From assembly GCA_947630665.1 (NCBI GenBank), contig CANRID010000011.1, positions 1 through 58,737 of the forward strand: a stretch of DNA of 58,737 bases. The letters run 5' to 3'. Shown here in pieces: positions 28,185 to 39,200 of the stretch; position 1 is the stretch's first letter, and each line of letters starts with the position of its first letter. The DNA comes from an uncultured Bacteroidales bacterium. Its GTDB lineage: Bacteria; Bacteroidota; Bacteroidia; Bacteroidales; UBA932. Made by a program: the position numbers and the translations under genes. The notes beneath the pieces were generated by a model. The model worked only from the letters and a program-made list of their open reading frames with translations, was not told the origin of the DNA and made no database searches.

Positions 28185-28955
28185 TCAGTATTCCCAGATG
28201 ACGAGGTCCCGGTCGAGCGGGACCTTTTTTGTATCTCCTGCAGCGCCTTCGATGTAGTAGAAGCGCGCAATGCGGTCGCTCATCACGTTGCGGAAAGCTG
28301 TCTTGATGCGGGAGGAGTTTACGTTGAGCGCATTGCCGAAAGGATCCACCAACAGGTCGATGCTCTTTTCGATTTCCTGAGGATCGTCCTGGCCGGTGAT
28401 GCTGCTGTACAGATGCAGGAGCTCCTCCTTGTGGTCTGCAATGTCCTTGTAACGAAGGCCTTCGGGGTGGCGCAGATACAGGAAGTACAGCGCCTTGGAG
28501 ATATTGGGCATCTTTACCTCTGTCCCGTCATATTCCGAGAGGATGAGCTTTCCGCTGCGGCTGATGTGGAGCGGACTCAGCTTGACGGTATAGCCAAGGA
28601 TAATTTCTAATTCCTCGATGCTCACGCCGTATTTCTCCTGCATGCGGCGGATTTCGGAGAGGATTTTTTCGGTGCGGGGATCCAGGGCTTCGGCTTCAGG
28701 ATATTCAATTGCGTCTGCGCTGCCGGCGCGTTTCCTGAAAAGGGACTTCCGCTCCCGTCGCCGTGCAGGCTTCGGGGCTGCGTCATAGTCGGTCTCCGAC
28801 ATCATGTCGTACATGGCCATTACCTCGGGGGAGGCGCTGCCAACCATAGGAGGTTCTTCCCGGTACGGCTCCTCAGAGGTCATTCCCGGGAAAAGATAGG
28901 CCCGGATTTCAGGGGTGAGTTCCTGCAGGAGGCGGTTTATCTTGCGCTGGTTCAT
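28185..28955 (-). CDS. Conserved hypothetical protein, Bacteroidales-type
   Basis: I do not recognise this 256-residue soluble protein. Residues 1-95 are low-complexity, with acidic and then Arg/Lys-rich stretches (PARRRERKSLFRKR). Residues about 110-256 look like a folded alpha/beta domain (ILGYTVKLSPLHISRSGKLI, KALYFLYLRHPEGL), reminiscent of wHTH-like modules that respond to a signal. Its start codon overlaps the stop of a truncated upstream reading frame (ATGA), so it was probably the second gene of an operon whose first gene is now lost. Confidence 0.65.
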   Translation of the reverse strand: MNQRKINRLLQELTPEIRAYLFPGMTSEEPYREEPPMVGSASPEVMAMYDMMSETDYDAAPKPARRRERKSLFRKRAGSADAIEYPEAEALDPRTEKILSEIRRMQEKYGVSIEELEIILGYTVKLSPLHISRSGKLILSEYDGTEVKMPNISKALYFLYLRHPEGLRYKDIADHKEELLHLYSSITGQDDPQEIEKSIDLLVDPFGNALNVNSSRIKTAFRNVMSDRIARFYYIEGAAGDTKKVPLDRDLVIWEY

Positions 28956-29065
28956 AGGTCCATGTGGTTAAGGATGTGGGTTGCATACTCGCGGAAGAAA
29001 CTGCGGAGTTCATCATCCTCCCGGAGCATGCGCTGAAGATACGAATAATTTTGGAGAAAATAAGG
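28952..29065 (-). pseudogene. 3' remnant of the gene upstream of 28185-28955
   Basis: The minus strand reads a protein-like tail, RMLREDDELRSFFREYATHI and onward to a TGA, overlapping the next start as ATGA. Going upstream the frame runs to a stop at 29066-29068 without a plausible start region. This fits a gene cut off by insertion of the island near 29040-29066. Confidence 0.5.
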
Positions 29066-29429
29066 TTATTGAGAGGAATAAGGTTAAGTGTTTGATTGGC
29101 AGAAATGCTACTCGTTGATCCTCATCAAGTTGTGAAAAGGCTGAAACGCAGGATTTCGAGGCGTTGAATTCGTTACTTATCTGTTGCCCTTTTTCGGGTT
29201 GGTAAGGAGGTCGTAAAACCTTGTTCCCGCTCTTCGAAAACAGGTCTGCACTTCGAGGAACGCCGGTTTTCTCGCAAGAATTCATGACAAAGGTAGTCGT
29301 TTTACTCGGAGTTTCATGAAAAGACGGATTCGGAGGTGATGACATAGTATCTTATTCTATGTTTCGCTTTGTTTTTCATGACATCAAATAACTCTATATC
29401 AGTTAATTTTGCAAATAGTTAATAGAGCT
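29066..29429. other. Left end of the island, non-coding, with direct repeats
   Basis: No credible gene is seen. AATAAGGTTA occurs twice, at 29059-29068 and 29077-29086, 18 bp apart, and could be arm-type recombinase sites. A -7 element TAATTTTG at 29404-29411 precedes the integrase start at 29430. The region is AT-richer than the chromosome to the left. Confidence 0.45.
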
Positions 29430-30462
29430 ATGAATCACGAGGATATAAAGGTTGCGTTCTACCTTAAAAGAAACGAATCAGACAGTGCGGGTCGTTGCCC
29501 CGTCATGGGTCGCTTGACTGTCGGAGGGTCGGAGTGCGTGTTCAGTGCGAAGATGCTCGCGCCGCGTTCGCTGTGGGTGTCGGGTCGTGCCAAAGGCAAA
29601 AGCGCCGAAGCCGTCAAAATCAATCGTCGGTTGGACGAGCTGCGGGCTTCGGCGCTGGAGATCTATGCGAGCAGTCTGCTGTTCGCGAACGGATAACGGC
29701 CGAGGAGGTCAAATGCCTGTTGTTGGGTATGGCTTTTGGTCAAGAGACGCTGCTCGATTATTTTCAGACATATATCGAGCATTTCGAGAAACGGGTGGGA
29801 GTCAACCGCACAGCTAAATCGGCACGTAGCTATCGCAACGCCTACGAACATATAGCGCAGTTCTTATCAGAGCGGCTTCGAGTATCGGATATTCCTTTCT
29901 CCGCGTTGGATCGGTTGTTCGTCGACAAATTTGACCTTTATCTGCGCACGGAACGAAAGCTGGCTTCGAGCACCGTCGTTCTCTACATGTCGCGCCTGTA
30001 TACGGTCATCAACAAAGCCATCGCCGCAGGTATCATCACCGCCGATCCGTTCTCTGGGTACGAGCCGCCGCGCCCCGAACGCAGACGACGTTATCTCACG
30101 CGCGAGGAGTTGCAGCGGCTGATGACTACACCGCTTTCTGTACCGAGGCTTTACCTCGTCCGCGATCTGTTTTTGTTCTCCTGCTATACGGGCATCAGCT
30201 ATGGCGATATGTGCCGCTTGACCGCTGTGAATCTTGAAACGGCCGAAGACGGAACAGTATGGATCAAGGCGACACGCGAAAAGACAAAAGTGGAGTTCGA
30301 GATATCGTTGCTCGACCTGCTGCTCCACCTTATCAACAAGTACCGCGATACAGCGCCGGACAGCAAACTGCTCCCTATGTACGGGAACTCGGAGTTGAAC
30401 AAGGGATTGAAAAGCCTTGCTACGGTCTGCGGCATCAACCGCAAACTGACCTTTCATACAGC
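29430..30462 (+). pseudogene. Tyrosine recombinase gene, 5' part (frameshifted and interrupted)
   Basis: This is the N-terminal two thirds of a Bacteroidota integrase. It has an arm-binding domain (KVAFYLKRNESDSAGRCPVMGRLT in parts), a frameshift near 29685 where frame 29430-29696 stops and the adjacent frame continues as RERITAEEVKCLL, then a SAM-like core-binding domain. The catalytic part runs up to the first catalytic Arg region (FLFSCYTGISYGDMCRLT) and the HxxR motif HTARH. At that motif the gene is interrupted, and its 3' part is found 23.7 kb away at 54193. It is the integrase of an older resident element. Confidence 0.88.
30455..30462 (+). repeat. Left copy of 8-bp direct repeat flanking the inner element
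   Basis: CATACAGC, encoding the HTA of the integrase HxxR motif. It is identical to 54193-54200 at the other end of the inner element and is a candidate crossover core (att). Confidence 0.65.
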
Positions 30463-30670
30463 AAGACATAGTATTTCTTATTTCTCGCTGAAAACAAACG
30501 ACTTACAGAACTTAAACTTGTGACAGGTAACGATTTAGAAACGAGCTAAGTTTCCTTATCTATCTTATTCTGCATTATTGAAAAGAACGCTTTTTCTAAG
30601 TGCAAAGGTAGCGAAATATTTCTCAAAAGCCATATATAAATCAGCATTCAATTAGCATTAACCTCATTAT

Positions 30671-32452
30671 TTAAAACGGAAGTTCAATCGGCTCCTCTAT
30701 ATAAGTTATGACATCTACATTTTCTGGTATTCCGTCTACTTTTATTTTTTTCTTAAGAATTCCATAGTATGATGCTAATGCTCCATTAATATCTTCTTTA
30801 TCTGCGAATTGAAATCTCCAAGAGCGTTTGAATGTACTACTAATATCACGTCCATTGCATTGTAGGTTAGTTGTTTTACCATCACGATCTATTGAGAATA
30901 CAAAAGTATATTCTTTGTCATCACCAACTGAGGGTACAAATCTGGTATCAACTTTTAAAATTTTATCATTGATAAATTTGTATGGACTTGCTAAGCCTAA
31001 TTTCTGCACATTAGTCATTATATCTTCAAAAAAATGTGCCTTAAACTCATTTGGTCTAATCTTACCTTCAGAATTAAAGAACACCTCAAATAACATTCCG
31101 TCTATTATTGCCTGTTTGAAGACATCTGCCCATTCTTTTATATAGATGCTGATATTTTCCATAAACATAATAGCATTGCCTGAAGATCCCTCCGCTGCTT
31201 GAACAATGTTTCTTCCTAGTACAAATACAGAACTTCTATTTTCAATAGTATCTTGGACACTCAATTTCTGGGTTTTTATGATTTTGTCAATAGCAGGGTT
31301 CTGTACATACCAATTATATGTTTTAAGTTGTGTTATAATTTCATCCAGACAACCAGTATTTGCCTCGTTATCATACTGTCCATCAGAGATTGCTGTCCCA
31401 GAATACGGAGTATCTTGTTTGGGAACAACTTCATTTGCGACACCTTCATCTTTGGGTAATCCAATATGTTTTTGGTCTATTTTAACATCATCGTTTGACG
31501 AAGCATCGTTTTTTGTTACTGCACTTTCTTTCTCTTCTTCAGCTATTGCTAATTGGAAAGATAATGCCAAGTCCTTGTATTGCGACGCAAAAATCTTAAC
31601 AAAGGTTTTGAAATCAATGATTTTGAACTGGTCACTTTTTGTATAAGTATAGAACTCATACACAAGGCTGTTTTTTGCGACTCTGATTGTTTCTGTATTT
31701 CCTGCTGGACGGTATCCTTCTACAGTTTGATTATCTGGGAAATATGTAATATCTGTTTTCATATCCCGAGTAATCAAAATAGCTTTCTTAACATTGTTTT
31801 TTTTGCAATAATGCAGTATTTCCATCCAAATAATAAAATCTCCTACTCGATTCTCCTCTTTTGTATTATCTTTATAACCTGGTGGTATGCGATTACTAGA
31901 GCGCTGACAAAAAATGTTATCAGCACTACCTACTATTGAAAATATATCAGTGTCTAGGATTCTCCCCTCAAGTTGCTTAACAATCTCTTCATGAACTGTA
32001 CTTTGATGCTTGGCAATATTTTTACTTATTGCTGTACTTATTTTTTTCAAAGAATCCTCAATAGCATCTATTTCATCTTTAAGGTCCTGTACCTTACCTT
32101 GATAAATAGATCCCACCAAAAGAGACTCGCCTACATATCCTTTTACAAAATCGGAAATATTACTAAAATCATTTGAGTATTGTTTAATCTTAGATAATTC
32201 TGATAAATAATCGGTTGTTTTATTATGATAGATTTTATTAGAATATTCGTGAATTACCCACACGGGAATATGAAATCTATCTCCACATCTTTTAACCCAA
32301 TTATAGAAATCTTGTCTTGCCGCATCATTTAGACGATACAATTGAGAAATAATATTTGTATCTATGAATATTGCACAATCATTGTCGCCTAATAAGGCTT
32401 TAATTTCACTCTGATATTCAGATATATCTATATTTCGCTTGGGAAATTTCAT
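30671..32452 (-). CDS. PIN_8-type (PIN-like) nuclease protein
   Basis: This 593-residue protein has an N-terminal PIN-like domain of the PIN_8/DUF4935 type. The first acidic residues are in CAIFIDTNIISQLYRL (residues about 26-41), followed by a helical insert. The closing part is GDFIIWMEILHYCKKN then KKAILITRDMKTDI (residues about 205-240), supplying the conserved Asp/Glu metal ligands. PIN-fold enzymes cleave RNA, and the long PIN_8 forms are found in defence islands. The C-terminal half (residues about 360-593) is unassigned. It lies 36 bp downstream of a membrane protein gene and is probably cotranscribed with it. The DNA is AT-rich. Confidence 0.75.
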   Translation of the reverse strand: MKFPKRNIDISEYQSEIKALLGDNDCAIFIDTNIISQLYRLNDAARQDFYNWVKRCGDRFHIPVWVIHEYSNKIYHNKTTDYLSELSKIKQYSNDFSNISDFVKGYVGESLLVGSIYQGKVQDLKDEIDAIEDSLKKISTAISKNIAKHQSTVHEEIVKQLEGRILDTDIFSIVGSADNIFCQRSSNRIPPGYKDNTKEENRVGDFIIWMEILHYCKKNNVKKAILITRDMKTDITYFPDNQTVEGYRPAGNTETIRVAKNSLVYEFYTYTKSDQFKIIDFKTFVKIFASQYKDLALSFQLAIAEEEKESAVTKNDASSNDDVKIDQKHIGLPKDEGVANEVVPKQDTPYSGTAISDGQYDNEANTGCLDEIITQLKTYNWYVQNPAIDKIIKTQKLSVQDTIENRSSVFVLGRNIVQAAEGSSGNAIMFMENISIYIKEWADVFKQAIIDGMLFEVFFNSEGKIRPNEFKAHFFEDIMTNVQKLGLASPYKFINDKILKVDTRFVPSVGDDKEYTFVFSIDRDGKTTNLQCNGRDISSTFKRSWRFQFADKEDINGALASYYGILKKKIKVDGIPENVDVITYIEEPIELPF

Positions 32453-32488
32453 AAATATCTATGTTATAATCTTAAACTATATAGATGA

Positions 32489-32989
32489 TTATTTTCTTTG
32501 TTTTGAGTAATGAGCCTCTAAACTATGTAATTGTTGCATAAACAAGTTTGTCTGTTTAGTATTTTCTACTTTATCGTACAAACTTAGCATAATATATTCC
32601 TGTAACAAATCCTTATTTTGTATATAGTGGTGACCACAATCAATTACAGGAATATTGGGATTTAGTTTTGTGGTCTCCATAACATCAATACGGTCAGGGA
32701 AGTACCCATAAACATTTGTATAAAACGAGGTCTTAATCCAACGCCATTTGTACATATGAGAACCGCCGAATGAATCCGATGTATATGTTTTAATGTAATA
32801 TAGGATCTTTATCCGTTTCCAGAAATAGTGTAGCAATATAAGCACTCCTACAACTAATACAATTATCCACAACGAGATTTGATATGTAAAATATGATGAT
32901 GGGATGCTAAATAGTATCTCCAATAATCCTATTAGAGACAACGCACCACCAACAATCGGATTTGTAAAAAACAATAATAGTTTCTTCAT
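32489..32989 (-). CDS. Small membrane protein upstream of the PIN-like gene
   Basis: This 166-residue protein has two N-terminal membrane helices (residues about 12-31 and 38-57) and a cytosolic tail of about 105 residues rich in Tyr, Lys and His. I do not recognise the family. It is divergent from the tRNA-like gene (start codons/promoters within about 60 bp) and precedes the PIN-like nuclease by 36 bp, which suggests a two-gene unit of membrane protein plus nuclease. Confidence 0.65.
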   Translation of the reverse strand: MKKLLLFFTNPIVGGALSLIGLLEILFSIPSSYFTYQISLWIIVLVVGVLILLHYFWKRIKILYYIKTYTSDSFGGSHMYKWRWIKTSFYTNVYGYFPDRIDVMETTKLNPNIPVIDCGHHYIQNKDLLQEYIMLSLYDKVENTKQTNLFMQQLHSLEAHYSKQRK

Positions 32990-33046
32990 ATGTAATAGTT
33001 CTTTTACTTAAACTCACACAAAGTTAATTATAATTTTTCTAATCTT

Positions 33047-33076
33047 TGATTCTCTACAGAAAATTTCGTATATTTG
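33047..33076 (+). promoter_or_regulatory. Consensus promoter of the tRNA-like gene
   Basis: TTTG (33047-33050), an 18-nt spacer and TATATTTG (33069-33076) match the Bacteroidota consensus. The predicted transcription start falls at about 33080-33083, exactly where the cloverleaf begins. Confidence 0.75.
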
Positions 33077-33080
33077 CATC

Positions 33081-33154
33081 GGCTAAGTAGTTCAGTGGAT
33101 AGAACACCCTTCTAACTAAAGGGATAGTCCCGGGTTCGAATCCCAGCTTAGAAT
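33081..33154 (+). tRNA. tRNA-like gene with non-canonical anticodon loop
   Basis: The 74 nt fold as a cloverleaf. The D-arm is GTTC-AGTGGATA-GAAC, the anticodon stem CCCTT/AAGGG with loop CTAACTA, and the T-arm has loop TTCGAAT. Features are odd for a working tRNA. The first two acceptor pairs mismatch (GG against AA), one T-stem pair mismatches, the variable loop has six nt, and position 37 is a pyrimidine. Read literally, the anticodon would be AAC, which bacteria do not normally use. The D-arm closely resembles Bacteroidales tRNA-Arg. It has its own promoter and terminator and is placed among defence-type cargo, so it may be a decoy or a specialised RNA. CCA is not encoded. Confidence 0.6.
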
Positions 33155-33174
33155 ATTCTTAATATAATATATGC

Positions 33175-33208
33175 GAGCCTGTCCAACAATTTGAGGACAG
33201 GCTCTTTT
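33175..33208 (+). terminator. Rho-independent terminator of the tRNA-like gene
   Basis: Perfect 10-bp arms GAGCCTGTCC (33175-33184) and GGACAGGCTC (33195-33204) with a 10-nt loop are followed by TTTTCTT, 21 nt after the tRNA-like sequence. Confidence 0.85.
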
Positions 33209-33261
33209 CTTGCATTTGGTCGAATAGATTATAAGCGGGTAGAAGTCAGTTATACAGCTCA

Positions 33262-36200
33262 CTATATGACCTGCACCTTACCATCTACCTCTGTAACTTC
33301 TCCATTCTTTAGCATCTGCTGGTACACTTTGCGAAGTGAGTAGATGATATTCTCTCCTGTACGCTTAAAGCCAAGCTCACGAGCAGTAACGATAAATAGA
33401 TCGTCAGGTGTAATACCAAAACTGTGTTGAGCAATTGTCTTCATTGCCAAAGCCAACTCTTCATTACAAATGTAATTGATAGGACGCAAATAATCATCAT
33501 CTGGATTAGGAACACGCACCTTTACATCTGCAAAATCTTTTATCCTTACGAACTCATTCTTATCCTCTATTATCATTCCTTTTAGGTGATTTCGGAAGAT
33601 GCATTTTACTTCATCACGAACAACGGATGTAGCTTTCTGACGACCATATGCAGGAGCGATACGCCTACACAACTCTTCAAAATGAATCGGTTGTTCCAAT
33701 GATATGATGTCCCACGCTATATCATATCCCTCTCTTATATTTCCGTTTTCATCAATAATGTTTAGGGGATATGCACGCTTATACAAATCAAAACCATAAC
33801 CTCTATCAGCAATCTCAGATGGTTCAATCTTCTCCTCTATCTCGATAATTGGTATTACTGCATCAGCATTACTGTCGCTACTATCGAAAACATCGTTATC
33901 CTCAGATTCAATAGCTGCACGACCAAGAGCTTTTTCAACTGCATTGATGAGTTTCTCCTCTTCTGTTTTCTGATCTTTTATCCAATCAGTTGACCAAATA
34001 CGATAAATAGTCCAACCCATATCTTCAAGCACAGCCTGTCGCAGACGATCTCGTTCACGAGCAGTTCGAGAGCTATGATATGCTGCACCATCGCACTCTA
34101 TGCCGATAGCAAATTTACCACTTTGTGTTGGGTGCTTAACTGCCATATCAATGCGAAATCCTGAACAACCCACCTGAGTCACTACATTGTAACCCTTAGA
34201 TTGTAAGAAATCATATACAGCCTCTTCAAATGGTGAGTCAAAGTCCAAATCGTAGTTAAAGGTAAGTTCTTTTTCTAACGCTACGATTCCCTGTTGAGCA
34301 AACTCAATATATGAACGCAACATCTTTACACCTTCCGAAGATACCTTTTCCAAATCGATGTCGGTCGGCACAATGGAGCCAACTAATTTCACATTATGTT
34401 TGGCTCGTGTAATAGCTACATTAAGTCTGCGATAACCGCCCTCACGACTTAATGGTCCGAAATTCATATACATTATGCCCTTGCTATCCTTTGCATAACC
34501 AATACTAAAGATGATTGTATCTCGCTCATCGCCCTGTACATTCTCAAGATTCTTAATGAAGAATGGCTCTTCTTTGTCCTCGATAAAGAACTTGTCAAAG
34601 CGAGGATTCTGTAATCTCTTTTGGCGGATAGCTGCATCAACAGCATTTTGTTGAGCTTCGCTAAATGTTACGACACCAAGAGAGCGATTAGGATGCTTCT
34701 TGAAATGCTCAAATACCAAATCTGCAACCTTTCTTGCCTCGATAATATTATTCTTCTTACCACCTCTGTCATATACACCATCCTTTACATAAACATACTC
34801 AACACCGCAATCTGGTGCACTTTCGGTTGAGGATGGGAAAGTGATAAGTTGGCTATTGTATATCTTGATATTAGAGAACGCTATAAGATGTTCGTGACGA
34901 CTTCGGTAGTGCCATCTCAAACTACGCTCTGGCAAAACTGATACAGCTTCATCCAAAATAGACTCGTATGCTCCAGCGTCATTATCTTCAATAGCATCGT
35001 CAGAATCTACATCAAAATCTTCATCATTAAGCGATGTTGAGAAGAAGCTGGTTGGTGGCAACTGCTTGGTGTCCCCTACAATAATTACCTGCTTGCCTCG
35101 CATGATTGCACCAATAGCATCTTCAGTGTGGACCTGTGAAGCCTCGTCAAATATTACCAAGTCAAAGTCATAACTCTGTGCTTCAAGGAATACACTCACC
35201 GACAAAGGCGACATCATAAAGCAAGGACGTAATGATGTCACCAGATTAGGTATTGCCATAAAGAGTTTACGCAAAGGCATCAATCGTCTTTGCTTGTTAA
35301 GTTCTCGTTTTAATATGGCAATTTCATCCCTTGCCCCATTTATTGAGTTAAAATCAGGGATTCTACTCAATGCACGCTCTCTTACTCTTGCTTGTGCAAT
35401 TTTGAATTGACCTTTGTCGAGTTCACAGAACTCATTGATGGTTTGATTCTGTATTCTACCTCTGAAATTCTGTACAGCGGGGAAGTTTGGCAATACAGCA
35501 TCTAACCACAAATGATAGAAACGCTTAAGATAAGCATCAACTATATACTCATCCTTAATGGATGAGTTGTCAATTTGGGCAATATATGCACCCAAACCAG
35601 CCTTTTGACATTTCTCTCTATTTGAACAATAATCAACCCACTCTTCCAAAAGATGTTTCTTGTTTCGACAATTAGTGAGGCGATCCATTAAATCCCCGAA
35701 GATATAATCATCAAAAGTGTTAGGCTGCTCGAATAAAGACTTAAACCAATCATATGGAGTTTCAAGTATATGAATAAGTCCCTGCAATTCATCATACCTC
35801 TCATAGCAATAGTTTACAATCTTTTTATCTGTACATATCGGCTCAACAAACGATTGTGGCAAAGAGTATGTAGTTATGAAATCCTTAAATTCATCAGCAA
35901 ATTGCAATGCTGAATATAGATTGTCCCAATTAGTGTCTAATTCATTATAATAGTTGCCATACTTTGAGACAATTGCACTTTTTATAGACTGCAACTCTTT
36001 CTCTCTATTTTGAACCTCTATCAATAGTTTTAGATCCTCAATGATTGTGTCATAATCTCCTGATTGTTTACGCATACAGCATACACAACTATACAATTCA
36101 TCGAATTGAGAAAAGACAGTTCGCAACTTTTTGTAAATTTGTGTCATATACTCGTAGCTTGTACTACAATTCACTTCAAAAGAGAATTCACTATTTAATG

Positions 36201-39200
36201 TAGAGTATATTTGATTATAATTGCAATTCTCAAACGAGGATATATACCTATTGATAGTAGCAGAAGGAATAGTTCCATCAAGCAACCTATTTCTCAACAA
36301 AGTTGGTACTTTATCGAATTTACCTCTGAGCTCTTGAAATGTTGAAATCGCATCATTGCATATATTCCAATCTGTATCTATCCCCCTATAATATATTCCA
36401 TATCTTGATGAATACTTTTTATATGTATCCTCATCTAATGCTATATCTTTGAGAATCTTTTGAAGTTCACAAATCTTGACAAGCAAATTATTATACTCAA
36501 TAATGGAGGCATCGTTTTCAGACTTTGCATAAGCATTTATTGCAGTAATGTCATTTGTTAACTTCTCACAGAAAGATGTAATACTGTTATACAAAGACAC
36601 AACATCTTGTACAACCACAGCGATGGTTGCTCTATTTCCGAACTTGCTTGTTAAATAGATATTGATACTCGTCAAGTCGTCTGATAGGTTCAAACTCTTA
36701 TATGAGTTGATTCTTTCAACTAAAGCACTAATATCAACACTTCTATGTATCCAAAAACTTTTAAGTTTGTTTGTAATAAAGTCCTTATACTTAGTTGTCG
36801 CATCAAAAACAACAAATGCTTCAGTTATATTATCCCAGTTTGTGTCCAAACCAGCATAATACTCACCAAAATTCGCTCGGCAATCTTCTGTATTAAGTTT
36901 GCCTACCTTATCCACATATTCTTTGATGCGAGTTAAATATTGCAAAGAGTTATCATACGACAATTTATCTCCGCTACGCATATAGCGTTTTAATTCTGCA
37001 AGATCTCTTTTATATGCAGATGAGAAAAGTCGCTTAAAAGCGGAACTGTAATCACCTCTAAATCTTTGCAACATTGGATATAAATCCACTGTAAAGATTT
37101 CATCATCAAAGATGCTTGTCAAAGAATCTCTTAATGTTTTGATGTCATTGTGTTCTTTGGCAATGGAGTCAAAAGAAGCTTTTATGGTATTATATGAAGC
37201 AGGAATAAACCATTTTTCAGTCGGAGTTATTCCTTTTGAAATTATCTCGGCAAGACAAATTACCTCATCCATTGCCATAAAGGAAGAAGGCACATCGATT
37301 CCTAAAAGAATACATATATTCTCAACTACTGACAGCGTATTTGATATCTTCTCCTCTAATGCCTGTAGTTTTGAAGATAGCTCCTTTAGTTCTGATATTG
37401 CAGTTGTATCACGGAAATCAATCGCATCTTTGGAAAAATGTTTTGCAAAAGGCAAATATTCGGCATTAAACCTCTGTAAGATGCTTTTGCAGTCTTGCTC
37501 AATTATTTCACGATGATATCGTGTTTCTATCTCAGCCCTTATATTTGCTGCTGATTCGTGTATAGTCCGATCCTTTTCAAAGTTACCGGTAATACTCGCA
37601 AACTTCTTATCATCAAACCAACGCTCGGACGGTTGAATATTTGTTTGCAGCAACGATACAATATCGTATAACTCTCGTAAATTATCGTATGATGATGGAG
37701 AGTCGCATCCAAGTTCTTCAGACAAAACTCTCCCTTGCTCAAATATGTCAGACAATTTTTTTAAAGCAACCTTTATGGTCTCTAATCTATCCTTGATTTT
37801 GATTGCAATATCATTTCTACTTTCTGTATTCAAAAGGTTGCAAAAAGTTGCCACGCATTGCTCTATTGTAGAACATATATTTTTGCCATCCAATTCTAAA
37901 ATACCTTCATTGTAGATAGCTAACAATTTGGACTTACTATTAAGAATAGTGTTTGTGTCTTGCTGGTATTTATATGCTTCGTCTCTTAGAGATGAAATAT
38001 TATCGTCATATATCCATCTTATAGGAATTAGTGGAGATTTTGATACTAATGCAAGAAGTTCAACCAGAGTATTTAAACCCGTTTGTGAAGGCCTAATTTT
38101 AATACCTAATGTACCACAGGTTTTCTCAAATATATCAGCCTCCTCCTTAAGAAGTGTCAATAACTGAGATACATTTGAATCTATATCATGTCGCAATTCA
38201 TTAGTAAGCATTCTTACAGATGAGTTCCGCCAAACATTATTTGCATAATCTTCACTTCTTTTGCCTACTGTCTTAGCAAATTCTTGAAGAAGATATATTT
38301 TCTCATTTAATTCAGACTCAGTTACTTTATCCGTTGCCTCTATTGAGAATATAATGTCTGGAACATTCTCCAATTTTGCCAATTTACCATTGACAGAATA
38401 GATGGATATATTAAGACCTGAGGTAAGTGTATGTAACTCATCTTGATACTCGCTGAGTAGATTCCTTTTTCGCTCTAACAAGTCAAGTTGTGCCAAAGCC
38501 TCGTCTCTTACACGAGTACGGTCTATATTGATAGAGTTAGCGAGGTCTCGCAATATCTCCTTTTTCTTCGCCTTATGGCTGTGAAGCGTAAAGCAAAAAT
38601 CCGCTAATCCTACACTTGCTAAACGATTATAAACAACCTGCAAGGCTGCCATCTTCTCAGAAACAAACAAGACCTTTTTACCATCCGCAATAGCTTCGGC
38701 AATAATATTTGTAATGGTCTGACTTTTACCTGTTCCTGGAGGGCCTTGTAATACAAAACTTGCCCCCTTCTTTGAAAGCAAGACAGCATCCTGCTGACTT
38801 GAATCAGCATCTACTACTTGGAAAGTATCAATAGGGCGAATCTGCCTATCGTGATCAAAGTTGTTGAGTTCTTCCGATACTTGAATAGGATCTTGTTCTC
38901 CTACAAGTGCGGCAATTACGGGATTAGCTTTTATCTTTTCTTCATTCCTCTCCAAATCTTTATACATATTAATTTTGAGAAATGACAAATTAGTTAAATG
39001 CGTACTTCTCTCAACTTCCCAACCTTTATTCTCGACTTTGTGTAGCAGTTTCTCTATATACTCAGCTGGAGAATCGTGAGTAGAGTCGAATTCTGGCATA
39101 ATAATTCCAAAATCATTATCCAACTTATGGGATAATGTCGGATTGATAACGATTTCATCATCATGCAGCACTAAACGATACGGAGAAGTTATGGATTCAA

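Noticed and set aside
33081-33154. tRNA gene as attachment site of the element
   Set aside because: It lies 2.6 kb inside the left end, and no partial copy of its 3' end was seen at the other boundary.
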